Assembly: GCA_019925095.2 (NCBI GenBank)
Contig: CM034390.1
Span: 719,501 to 783,500, forward strand
DNA: 64,000 nucleotides
DNA from: Dendrolimus kikuchii
Taxonomy: Eukaryota > Arthropoda > Insecta > Lepidoptera > Lasiocampidae
Direction of reading: 5' to 3'
Under the pieces are notes generated by a model. That model did not search any database, was not told the DNA's origin, and was given only the letters and a program-made list of their open reading frames with translations. The translations under genes were made by a program, and so were the position numbers. Positions 41,703-53,962 of the stretch are shown piece after piece (position 1 is the first letter of the stretch; each line of letters starts with the position of its first letter).

Positions 41703-42130
41703 AGAAGTATGTATATATGTATGTTTGTTTGTTTCGTTTTGTCTATCCGTAAGTCACTTGAACGGCCCTAACGGAAGACCAGCGCTGGTTGAGCCAACCA
41801 GCATCATGCTGAGTTAGGACCGATTCAGAACTTCATTTCTATTGTATTTTCTTATTTATAAGTACGTTTTTGTGTGTATGTAGTTTTGGATAAATATTTT
41901 TTCTTTCTTTCTTCTTTCTAAATTTTATCACATTCAATAATAAAAAATAATAATTGGATAGTTTTATGAGTACTTATTTAATTATATATCAAATACCTAA
42001 ACGTCTCTTCAGGTGTTCAGAGGGCTGGTTCCTCGGAGAACGGATCAGTATGACAATCCAGCGAGGAAACGTTGCCAGAGTTCTGGGTGCCTATCTCCAT
42101 TAAAGGGAAATAAAAGTATTTATAATAAAA
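41703..42130. other. Unassigned sequence
   Basis: CAGCATCATGCTGAGTTAGG near 41800 looks repeat-like, but no second copy is here. Confidence 0.35.
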
Positions 42131-42372
42131 GTACGTTTCCGACGTTTCGGCCACTTTTCAGTGGCCGTGATCACGGAAGACCAAGATGTCAAGTGTCAAT
42201 GAGTATTGTTAAAGTTTTATTTAGCCTACCGCCAACTTGTTAATTTTAATTTGTTTATGGTTATTATTTACTCTATGGGAGCCTAATTTAATTTACCACC
42301 GCTTCGTAACATGTTGTGACTTGAAGAGAAGAAGCGGAGCAAGAAACTTTTCAGCAAACATGCCTAGTTGTA
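42131..42372 (-). mobile_element. Penelope 3' end, inverted
   Basis: Pseudo-LTR (GACGTTTCGGCCACTTTTCA) and the 3' region with the two-stem module, slightly mutated in arm b2. It ends near TTTCAGCAAACATGCCTAG. Confidence 0.85.
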
Positions 42373-42382
42373 ATAATTCTAT

Positions 42383-42825
42383 ACTCCGTGCTTGCCTTAG
42401 CTGGCCGGCACGGAGTGGAGATCGCTAGAGCTAAGACTCAAGCTCCAGGAGTGGAAGTGATAAAAGGCATCACGTCAGAAGTAGCTTCGGTGAACCTGCA
42501 GCCCACCTCTCCACACCCCTTAGCCACTCACACCCATGTTGCCCCTGTCTTTATGGCATTTTTTCATGTTCCCCGAACATTGCGATGGGCAGACGACATA
42601 TTCCGCATATTCCCAGACCCCTAGTACCACTAGCAGTTCACCCCAATAGCCCGGTACTTTTTGTCCTCATTTCCCACAATAGCCCTACACCGGGCTTGTC
42701 CTTGGGTGCATTGTTATATGGTGTAGACAGGGATAATCGCCGGTCAGTGTCACGCCACATTTACATTAAATTTGTCAAAGGGCCTCTACGTGTTGGCCTT
42801 TCCATGGCCCCACGCAAGCTCTCCA
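42383..42825 (+). mobile_element. Repeat J, uninverted copy
   Basis: CCGTGCTTGCCTTAGCTGGC, CTAAGACTCAAGCTCCAGG, GGCATCACGTCAGAAGTAGC and then the long block shared with 24779-25190. The short frames across it differ between copies; no domain recognised. Confidence 0.65.
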
Positions 42826-42890
42826 AATGTCCGGGCCATTCTTATGGCCCGTGGTCATGAAAAACATACAGATATATAATAATAAAACGG

Positions 42891-43202
42891 TTTTTTTTTA
42901 TTGCAGGAGATCAGCAGACAGGCAGACGGCCCACTTGATGGAAAGCGGTTACCATCGCCTATGGACATTTGCAACACCAAAGGTGGTACATATGCGCTGC
43001 AGCTCTCTTAAGGGAGACTGGAACCTGGTCACTAATGCCGGAACACAACACAAGGTTGTTATGGCGGCATACTCTAGAACAGGGGTGGTAGCCATCCAGT
43101 CGGGCAAACACCCTACCACCTGGTTGTGGGTTGTTTTGTCGCCTCTTACGACAGGCCGCCCGGCCGCAGGAACTTGTATTCTTTCTCCGTTCCTGCACGG
43201 AT
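42891..43202 (-). mobile_element. SINE-B, full length
   Basis: Poly(T) tail, GCAGACAGGCAGACGGCCC, and CTGCACGGAT at 43202. Confidence 0.85.
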
Positions 43203-43317
43203 AAAACTTCATTTACCCCAATCCTTATCATTAACTTCGATAAGGTAGGCTTAGTTTTCTACTTATAGTCTTAAAGGGATACCGAAATAAAATTTGCTAA
43301 CTTGAAGATATAAGTTA

Positions 43318-43424
43318 TACATACATAACTTCACGCCAGTTCCCTTGCGGGGTAGGCACGAACAACAGAGCGCCATTCAGGCTTATTCTTACACACCTCA
43401 CTTGCTTCTTTGACATTCATATTA
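43318..43424 (-). mobile_element. Very short RTE-A insertion
   Basis: Short (ACAT)n tail plus the last ~27 codons. AAGTTATA occurs on both sides as a likely target duplication. Confidence 0.85.
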
Positions 43425-43450
43425 TACAAGTTATAACACATATATATATA

Positions 43451-43608
43451 CTAGCTGTCCCGGCAGACGTTGTTCTGCCCTGAAGAAATAAAATTTAGAA
43501 CCCGACTGCAGCGCCACCTACCGGGTCCAAATGTAAGCTATCCTATCTTTCAAGTCGGATCAAACTGCACACGGTGTGCAAATTTGAGTAATATTTACAT
43601 ATATTAAG
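43451..43608 (-). mobile_element. Helitron C, truncated
   Basis: CTAGCTGTCCCGGCAGACGT with the perfect GGCAGA/TCTGCC hairpin, then CACCTACCGGGTCCAA. The far end is shortened. Confidence 0.7.
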
Positions 43609-44262
43609 AATATGTTGGATGTGCTTTTAGCAGGGATGGAAGGTACACCGCTGATATAGAAAGAAGAGTGAATTTGGGGAATAGTGTGAATGGAGCGTTA
43701 GGTAAACTTCTAGGCGCTAAGAACCTCAGCCAGAAGGCCCAGCTCGCCGTACACAACGCGGTGCTGGTACCTACGCTCACGTATGGATGCGAGAGTTGGG
43801 TATGGAAGAGAGAGCATGAAAGTAGGATAAACGCGGTCGAGATGCGAGCACTGCGCAAAATCTGCGGAGTGACGCTCGCGGACCTCGTTCGTAATACCGA
43901 AATAAGAAAGAGAGTTGGTCTGAAAGAGAGTGTCGGGGTGAAGGTAAGGAAATGAATGCTCCGGTGGTTCGGGCATGTGGAAAGAATGCATGATAAAAGA
44001 ATGACTAAACAGATATACAATGCAAAAGTGGATGGATGCAGAAGTCGTGGAAGACCACGACACACCTTCCATGATCAAATTGATCGTGTACTAGCAGAAG
44101 GTGATGTCAGGAGCCTTAAGAACAGACGAGCTTGCGTGACAAGAGTTATGAATGTCAAAGAGGCAAGTGAGGTGTGTAAGAATAAGCCTAAATGGCGCTC
44201 TGTTGTTCGTGCCTACCCCGCAAGGGAACTGGCGTGAAGTTATGTATGTATGTATGTATATA
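43609..44262 (+). mobile_element. RTE-A, longest copy
   Basis: Reads GRYTADIERRVNLGNSVNGA, LGAKNLSQKAQLAVHNAVLV, then the C-terminal set to VVRAYPARELA. One TGA (43953-43955) replaces a glycine codon before [11 protein letters not shown]. About 205 codons remain. No RT catalytic motif is present. Confidence 0.9.
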
Positions 44263-44560
44263 TATTAAGAAGATAATGAATTATGACAAATCTGTCATAC
44301 ACAAATCTCAATAATAAAATTACGAATGTTTCACATAAATTTGATTCCGATTTCATAAGAAATCTATTACTGTGAAAACATTTGTTATTATGTGATGCTT
44401 TGTTTGAATAAAGATAATTCTTTTTGTCAAGCATTCTTAACATTATTGTTGAGACTTATGTAATACAAATTTTTCATGAGTACTTTTTTACTTATTTATT
44501 ATAGACCATCAACAGGAGATGCATCATATACATCCTTCTAAAAATCTAAACTTTTTCTTT
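44263..44560. other. Unassigned sequence
   Basis: AT-rich; nothing recognised. Confidence 0.35.
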
Positions 44561-44871
44561 ATTTTTTTATTGCAGGACTTCAGCAGACAGGCAGACGGCC
44601 CACTTAAGGGAAAGCGGTTACCATCGCCTATGGACATTTGCAACACCAAAGGCGCTACAAATGCGCAGCTGCTCTCTTAAGGGACACTGGAACCTGGTCA
44701 CTAATGCCGGAACACTACTCAAGGTTGTTATGGCGACATGCTTTAGACCAGGGGTGGTAGCCATCCAGTCGGGGAAATGCCCTACCACCAGGCTGTGGGT
44801 TGTTTAGTCGCCTCTTACGACAAGCCGCCCCAACGCAGGAAATTGTATTCTTTCTCCGTTCCTGGACGGAT
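44561..44871 (-). mobile_element. SINE-B, full length
   Basis: Poly(T) tail and all blocks; head CTGGACGGAT. Confidence 0.85.
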
Positions 44872-44885
44872 ATATCCCTATTAAT

Positions 44886-45480
44886 AATCTAAATACGAAA
44901 ATAACTCTGTCTGTCTGTTACGCTTTTACGGAACAACTAATGGTCCGATTTGGCTGAAAATCAGTATATCTTATACTAATATATAAAGCTGAAGAGTTTT
45001 TTTGCTTGAACGCGCTAATCTCAGGAACTACTGGTCTTATTTGAAAAATTCTTCCAGTTTTAGATAGTCCATTTATCGAGGAAGGCTATAGGATATATAT
45101 CATCACGCTAAGACCAATAGGAGCGGAGCACCAATGACGAATGTTTCAAAATCGGGAGGTTTTTTTAACTATTCCACGCGGGCGAAGTCGCGGACAGAAG
45201 CTAGTATATATATATTTTCGATGCCGAGGATGAACATAGGACTTTTTATCCCAAAAACTAGGGGATAGCTTTCGGAATGAAAGTATATTTCTCTGTTTCG
45301 CTGTTATACTTTCACGGAAAAAGTATTGGACTGATTTGGCTAATATTCGATATATATCTAAGTTGAATATCTAGGATGGATATAGGATACTTATCATCCC
45401 GCAAAAAGGGATAGATTTATGTATAGATTATCCCGGAAAGTAGGATATGTTTTGTGATTTTGTCCATTTCGTCTATTATG
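44886..45480 (+). mobile_element. Helitron-like H2, split by Helitron D
   Basis: AATAACTCTGTCTGTCTGTT, GGTCCGATTTGGCTGAAAAT, then after the D insertion TTTTCGATGCCGAGGATGAA and repeated TATCCCG..AA-AGGGATAG units. The uninterrupted order is seen at 49171-49470. Confidence 0.6.
44969..45204 (+). mobile_element. Helitron D, ends defined by an empty site
   Basis: TCTTATACTAATATATAAAG to AGAAGCTAG, 236 bp, between A and T. The empty site is AATCAGTATATATATATAAT at 49260. This is the A^TC...CTAG^T junction expected of Helitrons. Confidence 0.85.
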
Positions 45481-46240
45481 TCATTTATGTCAAGTTTTGT
45501 CATTTACAAAAAAAAAATGTAGTTTACAGATAGACGGGGGATCGGATAGTTTGCGATATAAAATGAAATTAATCTTCCGGGGGCAAGATCAAAAGCAGTA
45601 ACATAAAATCCTTACAAAATTCTTGTCTCGACCTGTAGTGAATTCAAGTTCAAATTCAAAATTCAAAAAATGATGACAGGTTACATTGCATTAAATTCTT
45701 ATCTATGTGCTATTCGTCCCCGGAAAGATTACTTCATTTTTGTCTGGAATCTATCTCATTTTCCGGGATGAAAGTATCCTATGTCCATTCTTAGTATTGA
45801 CATTACATACCTATATATCATATTTCAACAAAAATGATACTCTAGTTTTTCCTTGAACGAGTAACAGACAGTCACTTTCGCGTTTAACATCATCATTATA
45901 TTAATACGTGAAGCAAAAACTTTGCACCCCTTTTTACGAAAATTGCGCGGACGGAGGAGTATGAAATTTCCCACACTTACAGTTTATATAGAGGAGTGCC
46001 GAAGGCTAATATTTTTTTAAATTATGCATAAGAAAAAACATCATACACACTACCATGTATTTGACACACACACGCATATATACTCTTTTGTTTATTGTTA
46101 AAGTCAAAGTACCAATGTAGCCTTGTTGTTAAAAATAAATATATAACACAATTATATACATTCCGCAATCTTTTTTATTTCATTGACATTATTATCTTTT
46201 TATACATACAATTCACAATATCAAAAGTAACACATAACAT
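45481..46240. other. Decayed Helitron/LINE scraps, unassigned
   Basis: AAGTTCAAATTCAAAATTCA (45650) looks like a LINE tail as at 1380. 45905-46010 is an inverted fragment of the repeat at 16951. No gene. Confidence 0.4.
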
Positions 46241-46692
<452 letters not shown>

Positions 46693-46699
46693 ACAATCA

Positions 46700-46701
<2 letters not shown>

Positions 46702-46743
<42 letters not shown>
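46702..46743. repeat. (ACGC)n microsatellite
   Basis: About ten ACGC units close the compound array. Confidence 0.95.
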
Positions 46744-46745
<2 letters not shown>

Positions 46746-47123
46746 CATACATATTCCTTTATTTTTCTTTTAAATGAATGTAACTGTAATTGATAATTTC
46801 ACAATCAGAATTGTACCAATTCGGAAGGAGGTCCCCGAGATACAGGTCGACCTAGTTTGGGGACCAATGAGCGTCAATAATTGTGAATTATGTTTTATTC
46901 AATAAATGATTTTTGATTTTGAGCCTTGGCGAAATATGTGATTATAGACGTATAGTTGTCAAACAACAGAACCTTAATAATGTTCAAACTTATATTTCAA
47001 ATTAATTATGGTCGAATTTCGACCAATGGGCGACCACTACTAATATTAAGTATGTATTCATCTAAAATCAAAAAGTACCTTAACATAACTGTTAAATAGT
47101 TAATTAAAAATTCAATTATATAT
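46744..47123. other. Unassigned sequence
   Basis: The stretch with TACAGGTCGACCTAGTTTGG near 46840 carries no recognised motif. Confidence 0.35.
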
Positions 47124-47376
47124 CGAGGGGTGGAAAGGCTATTTGTTTTAAGCGACATTTTGTGACAGAATTGACTTGATGGTTTTCTTGCATCCTAATG
47201 TCTCAAACTTAAGGAATTATAATGAACCTGGTTTCCAACTAAAAACTAGAGATTTTTTCTTTTTTAAATATACTATGTAATTTACTAGTCTTTTTATGGG
47301 TCATTGAAACTTCAAACTCCTCTATCGACACAATTTCGCAAATGTCGCTTAAAACAAATAACCTTGGACCCCTCGA
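47124..47376. mobile_element. MITE with ~40-bp terminal inverted repeats and TA target
   Basis: TCGAGGGGTGGAAAGGCTAT with TTGTTTTAAGCGACATTT at the left is matched by its inverse at the right, ending ACCCCTCGA. TA lies on both sides (47122-47123, 47377-47378). 253 bp, no coding. TA duplication points to a Tc1/mariner-type transposase in trans. Confidence 0.75.
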
Positions 47377-47737
47377 TATTTTCATTCCATTAACATTACA
47401 TTCCTTGTCTAGAGCAGGTGGTAAAGGAGACACGATGTTACTGCTCAATCTCGACGTTGTAAAACGCTTTTAGGGTTCGTAAAACCGAATCAGCGAACAC
47501 TGAATGGCGAACACCGTCCGCCAAAACAACCCGCTTGAACAGCGGAGCAGTTAAGCGGTCTCGATATTTGCGGATCCTGATAAAAGCGCCACAAAACAGC
47601 GCCACCGCTGCCGTCATTACGAAAATTACTGTGAAAGCTATTTTTATCGCTCTTACTTGAACAATCTATTTCTGCTATGATTCTACCAGCGTGTGTATTC
47701 ATCAACAAATCAATTTGATTCAGATAACGCTTCATAT
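47377..47737. other. Unassigned sequence
   Basis: Nothing recognised. Confidence 0.35.
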
Positions 47738-48558
47738 TGTTACGTGCTGTTGGTACCGGGATTGGAAGGAAACACCGATCTGAAAGAATGTCTTTAAGCT
47801 GTCAATCCGATACGTTGTCCAAGTTCGGGATAAAGCTACACTCGAGGGCATAGGCTTCCTTATCCTTATGCGGTGTACGTCGCTTAACTCTCACGCATGA
47901 CTTTTCACGATGACAGGTCGTTTTTCTTCGCATTGCGCGACTCCACCTACACGCATGGCCACGCCAGCGCTCCTTCATCGATACGACACTCGGAGGATGC
48001 ACCGCCATCTGCGCCGCTCCCAACGACCCCATTAGTAGCCTCGGCGCACCCATAGTGCTCTGCCCCAAGACTCGTTCCAGGGTCCACCCGTTCGTCCTTC
48101 CGCATGACTCTACCCACACGCGTGACACCTCTGGCGCTTCCCAATACGACGCTCTTTATCTAACCGTCGAACCGCCGACGACCCGCTGCAGCCCCAGCGC
48201 GTAGACCGGAATTTGCCTCCGAGCTCCTTTCGCTTCTGTAGTTCGTGCGAGACTCGCTCGCTTCAAGACTCTTTGCGAGACTGACTCCGTGCGCAGATTG
48301 TCGCGCTTATATATATCCGGTCGATACTCTACAATGAACCCTATTACGTCATTCGACTATATGTCTATCCTTGTCCAACAAATATTCCCGTCCTTGTTAA
48401 TTACTACGAGCTTATTTCAATTTCATCCCGAGTATATCTATCTCGTTTTAACATTTCTCTTGCCCTATATTTCTATCCTGCTTTTTCGTGTTATTTTGTA
48501 TATGGAACATTGTACATTTTTTTAAGGGGAAGAAATTTCACTACGCGTATCCGTCACA
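47738..48558 (+). mobile_element. Solo LTR-2, 821 bp, ATAT target duplication
   Basis: TGTTACGTGC...CCGTCACA with ATAT on both sides (47734-47737, 48559-48562). CGCTTATATATATCCGG near 48305 could be the TATA box. It has no internal region or partner LTR. A fragment of the same family is at 4354. Confidence 0.75.
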
Positions 48559-49170
48559 ATATTATATTCTTTTCATTGCGTATCTGTAGGCAAACAGCCC
48601 ATCTACCGTTACCCGTTTGTAACACCAGGTGCGAAGCCAACTATTAAATGAATCAGACTTACTCACTTGTTGCACTGGTTTATTGAACTGAACTATAAAT
48701 TCAATAGAGAAACCTATTATATTTCCGTGTGTCAAACAATAGTATGTTTAATTAGAAGACAGCGCCATCTAGTTTTGTACTGGTTGAACTATGGAACTAA
48801 ATATGGCACTATCTCCGACAGCTTTAAAACACACCTTTAAACAACTTAGACACAATCACCCTCTACGCTCTTAACCGACGATTGTTCCCCGTTCATCCAA
48901 TCAACTCTCAATCACTCACCTCGTTAATTCTAAAATTGCGTTCCGATACAACATACCACTCATCTTCAACATTCCTACATTTATATGAAATCAAAATAAC
49001 ATTTGTGCGAAACGTTCGTAATATCATTGTTGAGATTTGAATAATACTGATTTGGATTCTGGCTGATTATATTATCTTCAATAATGTGATGATACGCCAG
49101 CGACCTCTTTATCCTCTTAGGTAGTCCCTTAGATATATGTTTTACAGTGACAAGAAAATGTAATTGAAAT
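48559..49170. other. Unassigned sequence
   Basis: AT-rich; nothing recognised. Confidence 0.35.
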
Positions 49171-50327
49171 ATTTTATTCCTATTAATATTATAAATGCGA
49201 AAGTAACTCCATCTGTCCGTCTGTCTGTTCCGTTTTCACGAATGGACCTATTTAGCTGAAAATCAGTATATATATATAATTTCGATGCCGAGGATGAACA
49301 TAGTATAATTTTAATCCCGAAAAATGGGATAGTTTCCGTGATAAAAATATATTTGTCTTTGTGTTTATTATGCTTTACGGAAAAACTAATGGACCGATTT
49401 GGCTGACATTCGCTATATATATAATTTTTATACCGAAGGTGGACAAGGGATACTTTTTATCCCGGATTATAGGATAGATTTATGTAAAGGTTATCCCAGA
49501 AAATATGATAAGTTTTTATTTTGTGATTTGCCATTTTCGTCACTGGTTAATTTGGTCATTTTGATGAGGTCGATTTGATCGATGTGATCGATATGGTCGA
49601 TTTGGTCGGTTAGGTAAACTTCTAGGCGCTAAGAACCTCAGCCAGAAGGCTCAGCTTGCCATACACATCGCGGTGCTGGTACCTACGCTCACGCATGGAA
49701 GCGAGAGTTGGATATGGAAGAGAGAGCATGAAAGTAGAGTAAACGCGGTCGAGATGCGAGCACTACTCAAAATATGCGGAGTGACGCTCGCGGACCGCGT
49801 TCGTAATACCGAAGTAAGAAAGAGAGTTGCTCTGAAAGAGAGTATCGGGGTGAAGGTAAGGAAAGGAATGCTGCGGTGGTTCGGGCATGTGAAAAGAATG
49901 CATGATGAAAGAATGACTAAACAGATATACAATGCAAAAGTGGATGGATGCAGAAGTCGTGGAAGGCCACGACACACCTTCCATGATCAAATTGATCGTA
50001 TACTAGCAGAAGGTGATGTCAAGAGCATTAAGAACAGACGAGCGTGCGTGACAAGAGCTATGAATATCAAAGAAGCGAGTGAGGTGTGTAAGAAGAAGCC
50101 TGAATGGCGCTCTGTAGTTCGTGCCTACCCCGCAAGGGAACTGGCGTGAAGCTATGTATGTATGTATGTATACATATGTAATTTTAATACCGAAAATTGG
50201 CATAGATACTTTGCATCCGGGAGATAGTTTGCGATATAAAATACAATGTAAGCTGTGTTGTATCCTCTTTAAACAAGAGGCACGCACCAGAGGTTAACCC
50301 ACGGCGCAGCCGCGGGTTAAACTCTAG
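49171..50327 (+). mobile_element. Helitron-like H2 with nested RTE-A
   Basis: AATATTATAAATGCGAAAGT start, ATCAGTATATATATATAATT, two GGATAG units. After the RTE-A it resumes as GTAATTTTAATACCGAAAAT and ends CCCACGGCGCAGCCGCGGG (hairpin) plus TTAAACTCTAG. Confidence 0.65.
49608..50172 (+). mobile_element. RTE-A copy, long, open frame
   Basis: Open frame LVPTLTHGSESWIWKREHES to VVRAYPARELA and stop, then (ATGT)n. More substitutions than at 41158 (for example LLKICGV, KSIKNRRACVT), so probably older. Confidence 0.9.
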
Positions 50328-50533
50328 TACTTTATATCTGAGATTAACAAGAAAAATATCTCGCTGAAAGTCCAATTACGTGTGACAAAATATTTACATG
50401 TATTTTTTTTCTATTTTTTTTTTAAAGCGGTTTTATCACTCAGTGGCAATGGCACCCCCGTAGAGACATCAGATAATACAAATAAAACAAAAATCAATTT
50501 TTTTATTTTTTTTTAGTAATCGGTTAACACACA
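50328..50533. other. Unassigned spacer
   Basis: T- and A-rich; nothing recognised. Confidence 0.35.
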
Positions 50534-50880
50534 TCATAAATCTTTTGCTTGCTGACATAGGGGAGAGGCCAAGCTAGTGTTACAGACACCTACGTTGTAG
50601 CTTCTGTTTCTTGTTCGTAGGGTACTCGCACTCTGGGTACACTCCATCAGCACGTGTAAAACATCGTCTGGTACACCACAGGTTGAACAATTTGGTGACA
50701 CAGTCAGTGCCATCAGATGCTTGAACCGATTTGAGGGAATATGTCCAGAACGCATCCTCAACAATGCTGTAATATATCTTCTTGGTCTTTTCCTTTCAGC
50801 AAACCACGGGAATCGAAGTGGCTGACCCTGGATTGTACGATACGATATTCCTTTTGTTACTGAACGTTCATCAAAATATT
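50534..50880 (-). pseudogene. LINE C-terminal fragment after RNase H
   Basis: The minus strand reads YFDERSVTKGISYRTIQGQP, RFPWFAERKRPRRYITALLR, MRSGHIPSNRFKHLMALTVS and CSTCGVPDDVLHVLMECTQS. The MRSGH...CSTCG...H-L-EC pattern is the cysteine/histidine-rich segment at the end of I/R1/Jockey-type LINE proteins. 5'-truncated, with an open frame of about 115 codons. Confidence 0.75.
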
Positions 50881-51333
50881 AACTCCATATTTGTCTACGT
50901 TTAATTTTAACCCGAACAAGTAAATCTGATGGTAATCATAAATATTTATATGGTAGGCCTTCGCTAGTTGATTTACACGTTTGAACAAGAAAATATACAA
51001 GCTCCCACCGGTTCCATTAGCTTTAAGGCCAGCAATTAAGAACTTTCATTCAGCACACATCCCTGAAAGCCTAAACCAATTACGTGGTCCTGTAATGCGC
51101 GTAAGTAACTGTAAAAAGTCACAGGACACGAGATTAAATTGCTTTAAGGCCAGTTTTGTTATGTAAAATGTATTTATTATTTAGTTACTTTTGTGTCTTT
51201 ATTTTTTTTAACTTACTCAGGGCAACGAACCACGACTAATGCCCTTGCTATACCTACATGAGTGACTGTGTCTCAATGCAACTTAGTTACAGCATTAAAA
51301 GTAACGCATTAATGGTTAGCTACATTAGTGCAC
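50881..51333. other. Unassigned sequence
   Basis: A 61-aa frame (50981-51166) resembles nothing I know. Confidence 0.35.
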
Positions 51334-51568
51334 TTTTTTTTTTATTGCAGGAGTTCAGCCGACAAGCAGACGGCCCACTTGATGGAAAGCGGTTACCATC
51401 GCCTATGGACATTAGCAACACCAAAGGTGCTACAAATGCGCTGCTGCTCTCTTAAAGGAGACTGGAACCTGGTCACTAATGCCGGAACACAACTCAAGGT
51501 TGTTATGGCGACATACTTTAGACCAGGGGTGGTCGCCATCCAGTCGAGCAAATACTCTACCACCTGGC
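51334..51568 (-). mobile_element. SINE-B, short form
   Basis: Poly(T) tail to CTACCACCTGGC, the short-form boundary. Confidence 0.8.
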
Positions 51569-51689
51569 AAATATATATGAGTTATATGTCAATATTTAAC
51601 GCAGTTAATAAAGTCACATTTCAAATAAGGCATTAAATCCTTAGCTACAGTTTCGTGATACAGTAACTAATATTAGCATTATCCCCTAG

Positions 51690-52135
51690 TGTAGTAAGGG
51701 TTCTCAACGTGTTGTTGCTGTTAAGAAGAAGAAGAAGTGGCAAGAAACTCTCCAGCAACACGTCTAGCTTTTTTTTTTATTTTTTAGACAAAATTTTTAA
51801 TTTCTATTTTTTTATGATACAACATACAAAAATACATACAATCCTCAATTTTCACTCTTCTACGATCAACCCCAATTTTTTATTTGTTAATTATATACAT
51901 TAATTTTTTGGCAAGATTTTTAATCTTATTTTGCCATGACTTAGAATAAAAAGAAATATATTCAAAAGACAAACTGTCGTTCCTACAAAGAACACAACGT
52001 CTTCTTTAAATTATATGTATGTGACAGTTTATGCAATAAATTATATTATATTCTAGTATAAGAGGTTGGAGCGAGCTGCTATGTTAATATCATCATTTAA
52101 GTATGATTCAATAGTGTAGTATCCCTTTTTTTAAA
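51690..52135 (-). mobile_element. LINE 3' region, same family as 1373-2222
   Basis: Two-stem module with intact stem b (51710-51720 with 51753-51760) and a broken stem a, then AAGAGGTTGGAGCGAGCTGC and AATAGTGTAGTATCCC, as at 1820-1880. Confidence 0.65.
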
Positions 52136-52151
52136 GTGAAGTAAAGTAAAG

Positions 52152-52238
52152 TACATACATACATAGCTTCACGCCAGTTCCCTTGTGGGGTAGGCACGAG
52201 CGCCATTTAGGCTTATTCTTACACACCTCACTTGCTTC
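52152..52238 (-). mobile_element. Very short RTE-A insertion with target duplication
   Basis: Tail plus the last ~24 codons, with a small deletion. AAAGTAAAGTA occurs at 52140-52150 and 52239-52249. Confidence 0.9.
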
Positions 52239-52334
52239 TAAAGTAAAGTATGTTACGATGTTCCTTATGGGAACTATGAACTATCTAAGTAATCTTGAGT
52301 TCCACAAAAATAGGCATCTGCACATCAAGAAGTG
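52239..52334. other. Short spacer
   Basis: Nothing recognised. Confidence 0.35.
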
Positions 52335-52561
52335 TTTTTTTTTATTGCAGGAGTTCAGCAGACGGCCCACTTGATGGAAAGCGGTTACCATCGCCTATGG
52401 ACATTTGCAACACCAGTTGCTACAAATGCGCTGCTGCTCTCTTAAGGGAGACTGGAACCTGGTCACTAATGTCGGAACACAACCCAAGGTTGTTAAGTCG
52501 CCTCTTACGAAAGGCCGCCCGGCCGCATGAAATTGTATTCTTTCTCCGTTCCTGCACGGAT
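52335..52561 (-). mobile_element. SINE-B, long form with internal deletion
   Basis: Both ends are present. About 85 bp between AAGGTTGTT and AAGTCGCCTCTTACGA are missing. Confidence 0.85.
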
Positions 52562-52796
52562 AAATGATGATGATGAGTAAAAATCTTATATGTAATTTTT
52601 CCATCCTTTTAAATTATACGAGTATTATTACATAGAGTTGCAAACCTCTCGCTTTACAACATTTAACGACAAATCCCTTATTAATTTTCCACTTCATAGC
52701 GAAAAAGGGATTTTTACGGCTTTTTATTGTTTTTGCCTTTGCCGCTATGGAACCGTAAAAATAAATAAAAATTATAATTATATTTTACTAACAACT
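52562..52796. other. Unassigned sequence
   Basis: Nothing recognised. Confidence 0.35.
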
Positions 52797-52978
52797 GACG
52801 GCCTCTGTAGAGAAGTGGGCTACGTCTTTGCCGGCCAACTTCACTGGTATGCGGGTTTCAGGTTCGATTCCTGGCATGGTAAATTTCGTAACATTCGAAC
52901 TGTCCGTTATTTACAATTATGGTCTGGGTGTCTGGGATTCGTCTCGGAGTGATCCATTGTATATTAATTGTAACACAA
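52797..52978 (+). mobile_element. tRNA-derived SINE (family T), diverged
   Basis: A-box region CTCTGTAGAGAAGTGGGC (mutated), B box GGTTCGATTCC, then GTCTGGGTGTCTGGGATTCG. It ends where Helitron D-long starts. Confidence 0.75.
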
Positions 52979-53405
52979 GACGTCGTCCGCGTGGAATTTG
53001 CTTTCAAAACCCTCCGACTTTGAAACATTCTTCATTGGTGCTCCGCTTCTGTTGATCTTAGCGTGATGATATATAGTCTGTCTTCCTCGATAAATGGGCT
53101 ATCCAACACTGAAAGAATTTTTCAAATCAGACCAGCAGTTCCTGAGATTAGCGCGTTCAATCAAACAATATTAGTATATTTGGCTACAACACTAATACTT
53201 ACATTTTAAATATCACGATATCTTTTGAATGAAACGTCCGAATTGAATAATTCAAAAAGTTCTAGAAAGGTATTGAATTCTTCTTGAATATGAAGTAATT
53301 CATTTTGTTAAGGATTAATACCAAGGTACAAAATAAAGAGTTTTTGAAGCGACGGCATTTTAATTATTTAAAAAAATAAAAGAAAACACTTATTGTGAGA
53401 TTAAT
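52979..53405 (-). mobile_element. Helitron D-long, truncated
   Basis: GACGTCGTCCGCGTGGAATT (3' end without CTAG), the D module, then the captured middle to ACACTTATTGTGAGATTA. Confidence 0.7.
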
Positions 53406-53566
53406 CTAATAAAGTAATAATCTTTTTTTACTCGTCTACATACATATGTAGTGATTGGCGTTGCAATCCACCTTTTTTAAGCGTCAAATAAACAATAATA
53501 CAAACTTTTAAATGATATACGATCATACACTTGTATTACCAGTGATCTGTCCATATAAAATACACA
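53406..53566. other. Unassigned spacer
   Basis: Nothing recognised. Confidence 0.35.
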
Positions 53567-53962
53567 TACATACATACATAACTTCACGCCAGTTCCCTTG
53601 TGGGGTAGGCACGAACAACAGAGTGCCATTTAGGCTTATTCTTACACACCTCACTTGCCTCTTTCACATTCATAACTCTTGTCATGCAAGCTCGTCTGTT
53701 CTTAAGGCTCCTGACATCACCTTCTGCTAGTACACGATCAATTTGATCATGGAAGGTGTGTCGTGGCCTTCCACGACTTCTGCATCCATCCACTTTTGCA
53801 TTGTATATCTGTTTAGTGATTCTTTCATCATGCATTCTTTCCACATGCCCGAACCACCGGAGCATTCCTTTCCTTACCTTCACCCCGACACTCTCTTTCA
53901 GACCAACTCTCTTTCTTACTTAGGTATTACGAACGCGGTCCGCGAGCGTCACTCCGCAGATC
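53567..53962 (-). mobile_element. RTE-A copy
   Basis: Open frame from [20 protein letters not shown] to the stop. Upstream RVRNTEVRKRV is frame-disturbed (TACTTAGG). Starts at the VTLADRV segment. Confidence 0.85.

Noticed and set aside
47802..48128. 108-aa minus-strand gene
   Set aside because: It lies wholly inside solo LTR-2 and on its antisense strand.
48289..48525. Hydrophobic 78-aa small membrane protein
   Set aside because: Inside the 3' part of LTR-2; T-rich composition explains the hydrophobicity.
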